From: Methanogenium marinum
Lineage (GTDB): Archaea; Halobacteriota; Methanomicrobia; Methanomicrobiales; Methanomicrobiaceae
Direction of reading: 5' to 3'
Assembly (NCBI RefSeq): GCF_028912405.1
Contig: NZ_JAKELO010000002.1
Span: forward strand, 1,435,276 to 1,499,275
DNA: 64,000 bases
A program made the position numbers and the translations under genes. Under the pieces are notes generated by a model. That model saw only the letters and a program-made list of their open reading frames with translations. It was not told where the DNA came from and made no database searches. Shown piece after piece: positions 1 through 9,213 of this stretch (positions within the stretch are counted from its first letter, which is position 1; every line of letters begins with the position of its first letter).

Positions 1-85
1 ATATATGGACTTCAGTCATATTTTTTTACAAGTCAATTTTGAATTGTTATATCCAACGATTTTCTGACTTAATGGATGTGTATAT

Positions 86-967
86 TTGCTAAATTTTAAA
101 TCAAAAGAAATTTTACTTGTTTTGTTAGTTTTACTCAGTGCAATTTTGGTTGCTGGTTGTACAAATGATGCAGCTGATTCTTCGACAACTGAACCCACAA
201 AAGAGATCTCCATCGGCTATATGCTCTGGGATACAGAGATTGCAAGTGCCAATGTAGTAAAGAAAGTGCTTGAACAGGAAGGTTACGATGTTGAGCTCAA
301 GGTCGTTGCTGTTGGTCCTCTGTACCAGGGGCTCGCTGATGGTAAGGTTGATGTGACTGTCTCGTCATGGATGCCCACCTCGCATGCAGCCTATTGGGAT
401 ACCTACGGTGACTCAATTGATGTGATAGGTACGAACCTTGAGGGAGCAAAGATTGGTCTTGTGGTCCCGTCGTATGTAACCATCGATTCAATAGACGAGA
501 TGAACAGTGTCGCAGACAAGTTTGATGGCAAGATCACCGGCATCGAACCGGGTGCAGGCATCATGGGACTGACCGAGAAGGCAATTGAGGAGTATGGTCT
601 CGACTACACACTTCTCACATCATCGTGCTCTGCCATGGCAGGTCAGCTCACCGGTGAATACGCAGATGGCGACTGGATTGTTATCACCGGCTGGACACCC
701 CACTGGATGTTTGTCCGCTTTGACCTGAAGTACCTTGAAGACCCCAAGGGTATCTACGGTGCTGAGGAGCATCTCGAAACTCTTTCCCGCACAGGCTTTA
801 AGGAAGAAGATCCTGAGGCATATGCCATTCTTGAGCGTTTCCACTGGACTATTGATGATATGGAATCTGTAATATTTGCAGTTGAGGATGGCGCAACCGC
901 AGAGGATGCCGCACAGGCATGGATAGATGCGAACCCGGACACCGTTAATTACTGGATCAACGGTTAA
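86..967 (+). CDS. opuAC: Glycine betaine/proline-type ABC transporter substrate-binding lipoprotein (OpuAC-like)
   Basis: Signal peptide with lipobox-like ILVAGC; OpuAC-like sequence (IGYMLWDTEIASANVVKKVLEQEGYDVEL, ADGKVDVTVSSWMPTSHAAYW). Confidence 0.88.
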   Translation: MLNFKSKEILLVLLVLLSAILVAGCTNDAADSSTTEPTKEISIGYMLWDTEIASANVVKKVLEQEGYDVELKVVAVGPLYQGLADGKVDVTVSSWMPTSHAAYWDTYGDSIDVIGTNLEGAKIGLVVPSYVTIDSIDEMNSVADKFDGKITGIEPGAGIMGLTEKAIEEYGLDYTLLTSSCSAMAGQLTGEYADGDWIVITGWTPHWMFVRFDLKYLEDPKGIYGAEEHLETLSRTGFKEEDPEAYAILERFHWTIDDMESVIFAVEDGATAEDAAQAWIDANPDTVNYWING

Positions 968-1067
968 TTTCCCCTGTTTTTTCTTTTTTTGTAGTGTTTG
1001 ACATAGGAGCTGCTGCCTTGCCTCCCTGTTTTTTGTAACTGTATACCCACCCTTTTTGAGTTCATTT

Positions 1068-1276
1068 TTAGGGGAATCTGAGGATAAAATGGGCATATTT
1101 TCTGATATTTTTTGCTGATGGAAAAATACGGCTGTAATAATCGTTATTTGCTTAATAAACGGATGATCGTGGACTATTGAGGGGTCGCCGTTGATGGATA
1201 TTTTGAGAGGATGTATGGACTGTCTTAATTGTGTTCTGCCCACTCCAGGCTGCTGTGTTGATGCGTTTTTTTCCGG
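1068..1276. repeat. Intergenic repeat of about 205 bp, copy 1
   Basis: Aligns by eye along its full length with 1312-1519 and 14144-14352; shared blocks include ggactattgaggggtcgccg, ggatattttgagaggatgtatg and actccaggctgctgtgt. Confidence 0.8.
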
Positions 1277-1311
1277 TTTTTCTCTTCTGATCTCACTATA
1301 TTATTCCCGGC

Positions 1312-1519
1312 GTTAGGTGATTGAGGGATAAAATTGTCTTATTTTCTGGTCCTTGTTTCTGCTGAAAAAAAGCAGTCATAATGCCTGTTATGTGCCAAAA
1401 AGAGGGATAATTGTGGACTATTAAGGGGTCGCCGGTGACGGATATTTTAAGAGGATGTATGGGCTGTTTTAACTGAGATCTACCTGTTCCAGGCTGCTGT
1501 GTGAATTCTATTTTCCTGG
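1312..1519. repeat. Intergenic repeat of about 205 bp, copy 2
   Basis: Contains tgtggactattaaggggtcgccg, ggatattttaagaggatgtatgggctgt and ttccaggctgctgtgtg, in the same order and spacing as copy 1. Confidence 0.8.
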
Positions 1520-1674
1520 ACAAAGGGCCGCAGGATGGGGTATTTATACATTATCGGGCTACCGATGTCATACCATTGCCCGGAATAGTGGAAATCACCG
1601 GCACTGGCAACAGTGCCCGAATGGGGGTGGACACATCCCTGAGATAAAAACAGAATATTCGGAGAATTGGATAT

Positions 1675-2475
1675 TTAGATCTGCATCCGGTGTTCCCCAA
1701 CGATATCACGGAAGAGTTCTTCCTCATCCCTGATCGTGCACCGTTTGTCGAAGTAGCGGTTGATGTTTTTGATATCCCGTACGAGGAATTTGATGGCCTT
1801 CGGGTGGTTGGGAGTCACTGCCTGCCCGATATCGATAATGATTGGGTGCTCCCCATCCCAGAGAATATTGAACTCTGAAAGGTCGGCGTGGACGAGTTCT
1901 GCCTCATTAAAGAGGGTTTTCATTGCGGCAGTGATCTCGTCATAGACAGCCTGATAGTCGTCCGGCCGGGCAAGCCGCAGCTGGGGATAGGCGATCTCAT
2001 CTTCGCCCATGAACTCCATAATGAGGATGTTGCGGTCAAAGTGAATCGGGATGGGCACCCGGAGACCTGCATCGAGGGCACGGGCCAGGTTGGAGTACTC
2101 CTTCTTTGTCCACGCAAAGATCAGATCCTTTTTGGACTTTTTCACTGAGGAGAAGCGGGGGTCACCGATAATATACTCGCTCATTGACCGGAAATTGGCC
2201 GACTGGATACGATATATTTTGATGGCAATGGGCATCTCCTCACCTTCGCCATAGAAGACGTTTGCCTCCTTTCCGGTTGAGATGGAGCCCCCTATCTCCT
2301 TAATCTTCTTCTTGTGCACCAAGCGGTAGAGGGAGAGGAGGGTAATGTCATCAAAGACGTTTTCGGAGACCTTAAACTGGTCGGCATCCCGTATTCGGAC
2401 TCCCATCCGTTCGGTTTCGCGGTCAAAGCGTTCGATGAGATCGTCTCTCTTTCCCATGGTGTATGTATTCTCCAA
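1675..2475 (-). CDS. rio1: RIO1-type serine/threonine protein kinase
   Basis: STGKEANVFYGEG nucleotide loop, VHADLSEFNILW catalytic loop, IIDIGQAV; start lies 20 bp from the tyrS stop. Confidence 0.93.
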   Translation of the reverse strand: MENTYTMGKRDDLIERFDRETERMGVRIRDADQFKVSENVFDDITLLSLYRLVHKKKIKEIGGSISTGKEANVFYGEGEEMPIAIKIYRIQSANFRSMSEYIIGDPRFSSVKKSKKDLIFAWTKKEYSNLARALDAGLRVPIPIHFDRNILIMEFMGEDEIAYPQLRLARPDDYQAVYDEITAAMKTLFNEAELVHADLSEFNILWDGEHPIIIDIGQAVTPNHPKAIKFLVRDIKNINRYFDKRCTIRDEEELFRDIVGEHRMQI

Positions 2476-2495
2476 TATTTTTAGTATGAATTCGC

Positions 2496-3443
2496 TTACT
2501 CGTCGTTCATGAATGCACGGGCGTCTGCCAGCACTTCGATGAGTCCATTGGAAACAGTGGCCTTCAGGTCTGCCGGGTGGATGTTTCCTGCCCCATATGC
2601 GGCTTCCATCTCTTCATAGGAAGAGTAGGCAGCATCGCCACCGAACTTCTCCGGCCGATGGATGGTAACCGTCCCGAGGCGAGGGAAGATATGGTACTTC
2701 AGGGTCTGAAGAACCGGGTTTTCCTCAATCTCTGGTGGGCAGAAGGCCTTTTTCATCTTCTTTATGATAATCTCCTCTGAGTCTGCAACCGAGATATAGT
2801 TCCCGGATGATGAGGCCATCTTCTTCCCATCAAGACCATTTAAGATGGGGGTGTGGATGCAGAGCGGCGCTTTTACCCCGATGGACGGGAGATGTTCACG
2901 TGCCAGCATGTGAATCTTACGCTGGTCAATGCCACCGACTGCTGCGTCCACATTGAGGCGGGCGATGTCGACCATTTGCATGATAGGATATACCATCTGG
3001 GAGACGGTTGGGTTCTCCATCTGGCGTCCGACCTCGTTCATGGAGCGGGTGGCCCGGTTGAGAGTGATACGCTGGGAGAGCATCAGGACATCGAGCTGAT
3101 ATTCCGGGGAAAGCTGAAAGTCACTGCCCATGACAAATTCGGCATCTTTGAGGCCGACTGCCTCAAAACAGCGGCGGTTATATTCTGCCAGTTCCCTGAC
3201 TTCTTCCATGGTGCCCTTGCGGTTCAGATATGCATGGAGGTCTGCTAGGAGGACAACGACCTCGAACCCTGCATTCTGGAGGTCTATGAGTTTATTGATG
3301 GTGACGAGGTGACCGAGATGAATCTCACCGGATGGTTCATATCCGGCGTACACCCGCTTTTTGTCCTGTGAAAGGACAGAGCGGAGTTCTTCATCTGTGA
3401 CAACTTCAACAGTATTTCGCGTTGCAAGCGCGTATGAGTCCAT
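2496..3443 (-). CDS. tyrS: Tyrosyl-tRNA synthetase (archaeal type)
   Basis: Class I signature GEIHLGHLVT and KMSKS-like GKKMASS. Confidence 0.95.
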   Translation of the reverse strand: MDSYALATRNTVEVVTDEELRSVLSQDKKRVYAGYEPSGEIHLGHLVTINKLIDLQNAGFEVVVLLADLHAYLNRKGTMEEVRELAEYNRRCFEAVGLKDAEFVMGSDFQLSPEYQLDVLMLSQRITLNRATRSMNEVGRQMENPTVSQMVYPIMQMVDIARLNVDAAVGGIDQRKIHMLAREHLPSIGVKAPLCIHTPILNGLDGKKMASSSGNYISVADSEEIIIKKMKKAFCPPEIEENPVLQTLKYHIFPRLGTVTIHRPEKFGGDAAYSSYEEMEAAYGAGNIHPADLKATVSNGLIEVLADARAFMNDE

Positions 3444-3611
3444 TGTCAGTACTGTGGTGTGCAGCGCATTAATGGTTGCTTCGGGGGTACGTATGAATCA
3501 GTAGGGGGGATGTGTTATTCCCGTGATACATAGGGGATGGACAGGGTTTGGTGAACCTCTAAAGATGTCCATACCGAATGTTTATCAGGAAATATGAGAT
3601 AACGATGAAGT

Positions 3612-4871
3612 ATGTCTCTCAATGACCGTTGGATAGGTGCGGAATTATCAGGTGTTGAGAGGGAGCTTGCCTGCAATAAAAAATATGAATACGTTGGGTT
3701 TGTTGAATATTATCGGAATGACCCCCGCTATTTCTATCTTCATCCTTCTCCGTTTCTGAAGACAGATCACTCGATATTGTACGTTGCTGACCCTTCTGTG
3801 GTTTCCCGGGGGCCACCGCCTGAACACCGGTTTATTGAAGTCAGGGTTATTGACGAAGGGAAACATCCTCTGGATGACAGAGGAAATGAGTGGCTGACAA
3901 TTCGTGATATCGGAGGGTGGGAGGAGTTCGATGTCGCTTCTCTTGCACGGCAGCGTAAGATTATGGATGTCCGTGAAATAATTGAATATTTCACATCTCC
4001 ATACGATGGTGAGGCGGATAGTATCGAAGAGATTGCCGGTTGTTCAGCATTATTTGCATTTTCCGCACCTCCGGTTCATGATGAGCCGGGCGGGATACAT
4101 TCAGCAGTATTTGGAAAGAAACACCAATGGGATCTGTTCAAACGCCCGTTTAATATCATCCCGAAGGAATTCAAAAAAGTCAATTCTTATTACTACTATC
4201 ATTTCTCGAATACTGACGTTCGTGTCCGGAAATCAGTTGGGGAGATTAATCAGGCAATTCTCCGGCCGCAGAAATTAGTCGCTGATATTCCGGTTGCAAT
4301 AGACAATGAATCCCGGAAAAAAATACAACCCGAATATCGTGAAATTCTCAAAGAGGAGTCGGGAATTATTACCGGACAACTGTTAGATGGCCTCTTTATT
4401 ACGCCACAATCAACCGATTCCATTGAAAAAGCGATGACAGAGGCGGTATATGAACTGCGTGAGGAGTATCTGACATCCGGACAGCGGCCCTTCCGGCAGA
4501 ATATCTCCGGTGCCATTCCTAAACTCGCGTCCTCGTATGCCCGGCTGCAGTCCAATACTGCCATTAGAAAAGAGGATATCAAATATGTCATGGATTTGTG
4601 GTCGTCCATGTCGCATAAGACAGAGAAGATTCAGTCATCATCTCTGAAGGTACGGGACGCCTTCACCCTGACAGGGGATGCAAGGACGCTGTATTATCGG
4701 CTCTACGACGTCTATGGCGCAGATTATCCTATTCCATTCAGGGATGCTGTCAAAACCGCTTCTCTTGCCTCAATTGACTTTACATTGGCGTGTGAATCTC
4801 TCGAAGAGCGGGGGTATTGTCTTATGGGAACAAATGCCCTGACGCTGCTTGAACCATATACGAAAGAGTAG
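3612..4871 (+). CDS. Hypothetical protein with a possible C-terminal winged-helix-like region
   Basis: 419-aa ORF, divergent from tyrS; C-terminus (GDARTLYYRLYDVYG...LASIDFTLACESLEERGYCLM) looks helix-turn-helix-like. No family recognised. Confidence 0.7.
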   Translation: MSLNDRWIGAELSGVERELACNKKYEYVGFVEYYRNDPRYFYLHPSPFLKTDHSILYVADPSVVSRGPPPEHRFIEVRVIDEGKHPLDDRGNEWLTIRDIGGWEEFDVASLARQRKIMDVREIIEYFTSPYDGEADSIEEIAGCSALFAFSAPPVHDEPGGIHSAVFGKKHQWDLFKRPFNIIPKEFKKVNSYYYYHFSNTDVRVRKSVGEINQAILRPQKLVADIPVAIDNESRKKIQPEYREILKEESGIITGQLLDGLFITPQSTDSIEKAMTEAVYELREEYLTSGQRPFRQNISGAIPKLASSYARLQSNTAIRKEDIKYVMDLWSSMSHKTEKIQSSSLKVRDAFTLTGDARTLYYRLYDVYGADYPIPFRDAVKTASLASIDFTLACESLEERGYCLMGTNALTLLEPYTKE

Positions 4872-4959
4872 ACTGTATTTGTGACGGTGTCATCCGAGTT
4901 TCCTTAAGATCACCATTTCTTTCTGGTGCCTGATCTCTGTGTGTGTGTGTGAGTCCTCT

Positions 4960-4971
4960 GGTTCATGAACC
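4960..4971. promoter_or_regulatory. Perfect 12-bp palindrome GGTTCATGAACC
   Basis: Self-reverse-complementary, in the 290-bp intergenic region upstream of the tubulin-like gene cluster. Confidence 0.4.
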
Positions 4972-4980
4972 ATGATGAAA

Positions 4981-5008
4981 ATTGCACTACATTAATTGCA
5001 CTACATTA
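4981..5008. repeat. Perfect 14-bp tandem duplication (attgcactacatta x2)
   Basis: Read directly: attgcactacattaattgcactacatta. Confidence 0.95.
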
Positions 5009-5162
5009 GACCGTGAAAACCACCAATCATCTGAAAAATAGATTGAGCTGACCGCACGACTACCCGCTTTGATGCACAAAAGAACAGTCCCTTTGCAGGC
5101 AACACAAATTCCCGGAACCCTCAGGGGATATATTTAAATGTTTTGAAATAAACTTTGTCGAC

Positions 5163-5948
5163 ATGGGTGTAAGGAATTGGGCATCGATATGCATATCACT
5201 GGCACTGATTATTTCATTTTTGGTGATCTGTGTTCCGTCTGCTGCCATTGTTGCAGAATTGACGGATGGAAATCTTTTGGAATCCCAGAATGAGGGGGAA
5301 TTAATACAATATACAATAGTTATGAGCGGCATCCCAAAGCAGGCACGGAGTATTGAACTAAATACGGATCTCATGCCCGTACCGGGCACCAATCTCTGGA
5401 ATCCGGAATTGGACGGCTTTACGGTACCCGGGGGGGACGAGGCATTAAATGACCACATTATTGAGTTTGCCGTGGATGACGATTTTTCAGGCGGAATTAA
5501 TGTGACCGTATATGGCAGGGTGCCTGTTCTGACATCGGTTGAGATTGTAGACGGTGTTGTTGTCACAAAACGGATCACGCAGACGACAGGGTATGTCTAC
5601 TATCACATCCAGGCACTTGATGAAAACGGGGATATTCTTGGAACAGGCACAACCGATACATTTTCCGTGAAAATTCCCGATGACGAACAGTTCAGGTCGC
5701 GGCTGAACGCTGTTAGTGACACTGACATGAGAACTCTGATAGACGATCTCTATTCCAGAGGACTCAGGGATGAAGCAAACGAACTCTTAAAATACGCAGA
5801 ATCTCCTAAAGATCCGACAATTCCGGTTACAACAGCGGCTCTGATTGCAATTGTCCTTCTTGTCGCAGGGTTTGCAGTAGGGATGGTATTCGGTCGGATA
5901 CGGGCGAAAAATATGCAGGAATTCCAGAATGATTACAAGGGGGAATAA
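5163..5948 (+). CDS. Membrane-anchored predicted extracytoplasmic protein (first gene of the tubulin-like cluster)
   Basis: N-terminal signal-like segment (ISLALIISFLVICVPSAA) and C-terminal TM helix (ALIAIVLLVAGFAVGMVFG) with a short basic tail. Confidence 0.85.
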   Translation: MGVRNWASICISLALIISFLVICVPSAAIVAELTDGNLLESQNEGELIQYTIVMSGIPKQARSIELNTDLMPVPGTNLWNPELDGFTVPGGDEALNDHIIEFAVDDDFSGGINVTVYGRVPVLTSVEIVDGVVVTKRITQTTGYVYYHIQALDENGDILGTGTTDTFSVKIPDDEQFRSRLNAVSDTDMRTLIDDLYSRGLRDEANELLKYAESPKDPTIPVTTAALIAIVLLVAGFAVGMVFGRIRAKNMQEFQNDYKGE

Positions 5949-5952
5949 TTGA

Positions 5953-8900
5953 ATGGCCCATGATGATATTATTGAGGGAAAAGCATTCCAGATGCCTGAT
6001 GAACTGACCGTTGTTGCAATAGGTGGGTGTGGAAAAAAACTCATAAACAACCTTTATGATCATGAATGGTTCTTAGAGCACTACCTTTCAGATGGAAAAC
6101 GTCTCACGCTCTATACGATAGACACCGATTCCAACCAGAGAAAGGATGACATAAAACGCTCAGAGCGGATTGAGGCAAAGGTTGGTGAAATTCAGAGGAC
6201 AAACAATCAGATGGGGGGCAGCGTCAAAAGTTACCATTACCACCTTCCCGACCTTGCAAATGTAGAGCGTGTGTCATCCCTGACTTCAAAGGAAATATCA
6301 GAACAGATAAAAAACAGACGCGAACGCCCTCTTGTTGACGTATGGTGGATGAACGATCCCGAATATGGATTCGACTACCAGATGCTCAAACAGATTGACA
6401 AAAACATCGTAGATGACTTCGGAGGTGGGGTGCATCGCAGACGTGCGATATCAAAGGCGGTATTCTACAAGGCAATCACCCAGGGCGGAGAGCAATTTCC
6501 TTCGTTTCAGGGTCATGGACCAGTTGCAATCGTTGTCGGACTTGGGGGTGGTACAGGTTCGGGGATGTTTATCGATCTTGCCCGATATATCAAGGAAAAA
6601 CGTGGCCAGGAATCGAAAATCTGGCTCTTTGTTGTGCTCCCGGCGGCAAGTGAGGGTGAAAAAGAGCAGTTAAACGCTGCTATCGCGCTTTCAGAGATAG
6701 AATATCTCAACATGAAGGACGACAAGCTCTTCAACTACATTATCATCTCATCCTTAAGCCCTACAGGATATGTGGACGGAGGAGACAGAAAGCAGGAAGT
6801 GGTTGAGTTTGACTCCGCATTTCCCTATATGTTCATAAATTCGTTCTATCTCCCGACTGCCGACATATCCGCAATAGTGGACGCAAAAAAAGACTATTCC
6901 GGTTTTATATTCGCAGATTCGCATGTGATAGAATACCCTGTTGAAAATCTGCGGTCCCTGAAGAAAGGATTTGAGGATGTAATTGAAAGCCTATCGGGAA
7001 TCGGACAGAACAGGGAAAAAATCTTAAAAGAGGTTTCTGACTTTATCGCCACCAATGAAAGCCTCTACCCTGAAGAATTTTCAAAGACTGACACGGAAAT
7101 TACCCATGATGATGTAAATCTCTACAGAAAAGAGATAGAAAAGATAAAAAAAGTATGGGAGAACGATATAACCGATCTCTTAAACTTCAAAACACAGTCC
7201 ATTATCGAATCGGCGGTCACGAACAACATGCCGGAGGAGCTAAAAGAGATCTCTCTGGTAACAGATTTTGACAAACTTTCAGAGTATGTGTCACGACTCA
7301 AGAAATCCCTTGAAAATGAGAGCAAACCGCATGAAAATGCGAAAGACCAGGAATTATACGAAGTAATCAAGAAGAATCTCCAGCTTTTGGAGGAGATGTC
7401 CGTTCTCCTGAAAAAGACCCTTTTGGTAGACGGAAAATCTGCGAGAATTGCGCTTGTAAACGTAATACGTGGCGAAGAAAACTTTGGGAAAGTATCAGGA
7501 GAATTATCCAGCCGTGAGTCTGCACTAAGAGGTGAAATAAGTGAGGCAGATGTCAGGGTTAAAAAGAAGCGCCTGGAACTTGAGGATATTACCAAAGAAC
7601 AGAACCGGATGCTTGATCTGATACGTTCTGAGGTCAATGCACTTGCAAAACCAATAGATGATTACGTTGCACTCGGCCATGGGACGGCCACTGGCGCCGG
7701 GCAGGACTCAATAGAAATTCTGGAGCGGGCATTTCTGGACAAATTTTCGGCGCTTCTCTTTGCACTGAAGGAGAAACTGAACCAGTCGGAGAAGAAGAAG
7801 GCAAAGCCTGTCAAACGTGATGCATGGCTTGCTTCCCTTCCACTTGGAGACCTTCAGGGAGATATAGAGAATCTTGAGAAGGCGACTTCAACCGATTTTT
7901 CATACCTGAGGGATCTCGCGGAGTCTGTTTCTCTTTACTTCTACAACGATTATATGGTCAGGGTATCCAAAAAACAAGGTTTTACTGACAGTATCCTGGG
8001 GCGAAAACTCAATTTTGAGATGTTCAGAAGCGAAAAGGCGACAAAGGAGGAGAGGATACGAAAAATTTCGCAGATGCATCCGGGAAAGATATCAATACGC
8101 GATCCCTTCGAGGTTTTTATACAGGACAAATTCCTTACCCGGGAGTTTGATACACGGCTTGTATCTTTAAGGGAGGCAACAATTGCGCCTATTTTATCAC
8201 AGTTCAACCTTGAATCCGAAGAGAAGGCAGAACTGGTCCGTTCCTTTTCCGGAAGGGACACAGCCTCTATTCTGGCGAGTATCAGGGAGACGCTTACAGG
8301 GATAGTAAATACCCGCGAAGGATATTCCTCAAATATTGGGAATACAAACACGGAGATAGACCTCCTGATTCATTCACAGAAGATGATGCAGCAGAAGATT
8401 GAATTTTTGAAAAAAATCGACAATCTGGTAAGTTCAACCTTTGATCCAAGAAAAAAATTCAATACAGGCCTGGATTCATATGAGTCCGGACTGAGAACCA
8501 TTGACGAGAAGAGAAAGAGTGGAAACACCACTATCGAAGGAATGTACCGGACGTGGTTTGGGGAGATTAACCCGAACGTTCTTTCCCTTTTACGTGACGA
8601 CTCTGATCTCTCTGTCCTCGACTATGATGAAGAAGGAAAACGTGAGATTGAAAAGCTCTACAACATTGTGCAGTGGAAATACAAGGAGCTTGTCGATGCG
8701 CACAAACTTGGTATAAACAACATATCAATTGGATATGGAAGTGCAGGCACAGAAAGATGGAGCTTTGACAAAGCCGCCCTTGTCGCATCGTCACCGTCCA
8801 GATGGCTCTCACAGTTAATCGACAACAAAGGCAGTGATTTCAGGCGAAATCTGGTGAAATCCCTTGACTTAAAAGGGGTTGACAGTGCCAAGGTAAACTC

Positions 8901-9213
8901 ACATAACTACACAAAACCCTGGGAGATATCACTCACATTCTTTGCAGCGGCAAGTTTCCTTGACAACATCTCCCCTCTGACGACAGGCGGAGGATATTGG
9001 GAGAAGTATGAGAAGTCAAAGGACAATATCCTGCACCATGCCCTGTATCTTCACGAGGGAAAGTATATTGTCCGTGAAAAAACGTTGCTCTTAACCGAGG
9101 CAGCAGAGATCGCTGACCTTGAATCGGGTAGTAAAACACAGATTGAAGAGGCAAAGAAGAGGGTTCTGGATTTATATACGGTAAAGGATATCAAAGAGGC
9201 AGTCAGGGAATGA
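5953..9213 (+). CDS. Tubulin/FtsZ-superfamily GTPase-like protein (Tubulin_2-like) with long coiled-coil extension
   Basis: VVAIGGCGKKLI (T1-like), YTIDTDSNQ (T2-like), VVGLGGGTGSGMFIDLARYIKEK (tubulin/FtsZ signature), FVVLPAASEGEKEQLNAAIALSEIEYL (FtsZ-like T5 region), then hundreds of K/E/L-rich residues. Confidence 0.85.
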   Translation: MAHDDIIEGKAFQMPDELTVVAIGGCGKKLINNLYDHEWFLEHYLSDGKRLTLYTIDTDSNQRKDDIKRSERIEAKVGEIQRTNNQMGGSVKSYHYHLPDLANVERVSSLTSKEISEQIKNRRERPLVDVWWMNDPEYGFDYQMLKQIDKNIVDDFGGGVHRRRAISKAVFYKAITQGGEQFPSFQGHGPVAIVVGLGGGTGSGMFIDLARYIKEKRGQESKIWLFVVLPAASEGEKEQLNAAIALSEIEYLNMKDDKLFNYIIISSLSPTGYVDGGDRKQEVVEFDSAFPYMFINSFYLPTADISAIVDAKKDYSGFIFADSHVIEYPVENLRSLKKGFEDVIESLSGIGQNREKILKEVSDFIATNESLYPEEFSKTDTEITHDDVNLYRKEIEKIKKVWENDITDLLNFKTQSIIESAVTNNMPEELKEISLVTDFDKLSEYVSRLKKSLENESKPHENAKDQELYEVIKKNLQLLEEMSVLLKKTLLVDGKSARIALVNVIRGEENFGKVSGELSSRESALRGEISEADVRVKKKRLELEDITKEQNRMLDLIRSEVNALAKPIDDYVALGHGTATGAGQDSIEILERAFLDKFSALLFALKEKLNQSEKKKAKPVKRDAWLASLPLGDLQGDIENLEKATSTDFSYLRDLAESVSLYFYNDYMVRVSKKQGFTDSILGRKLNFEMFRSEKATKEERIRKISQMHPGKISIRDPFEVFIQDKFLTREFDTRLVSLREATIAPILSQFNLESEEKAELVRSFSGRDTASILASIRETLTGIVNTREGYSSNIGNTNTEIDLLIHSQKMMQQKIEFLKKIDNLVSSTFDPRKKFNTGLDSYESGLRTIDEKRKSGNTTIEGMYRTWFGEINPNVLSLLRDDSDLSVLDYDEEGKREIEKLYNIVQWKYKELVDAHKLGINNISIGYGSAGTERWSFDKAALVASSPSRWLSQLIDNKGSDFRRNLVKSLDLKGVDSAKVNSHNYTKPWEISLTFFAAASFLDNISPLTTGGGYWEKYEKSKDNILHHALYLHEGKYIVREKTLLLTEAAEIADLESGSKTQIEEAKKRVLDLYTVKDIKEAVRE

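Noticed and set aside
620-1243. 207-aa minus-strand ORF overlapping opuAC and repeat copy 1
   Set aside because: Half of it is antisense to a convincing CDS. The rest is the intergenic repeat, whose third copy carries stops in the equivalent frame.
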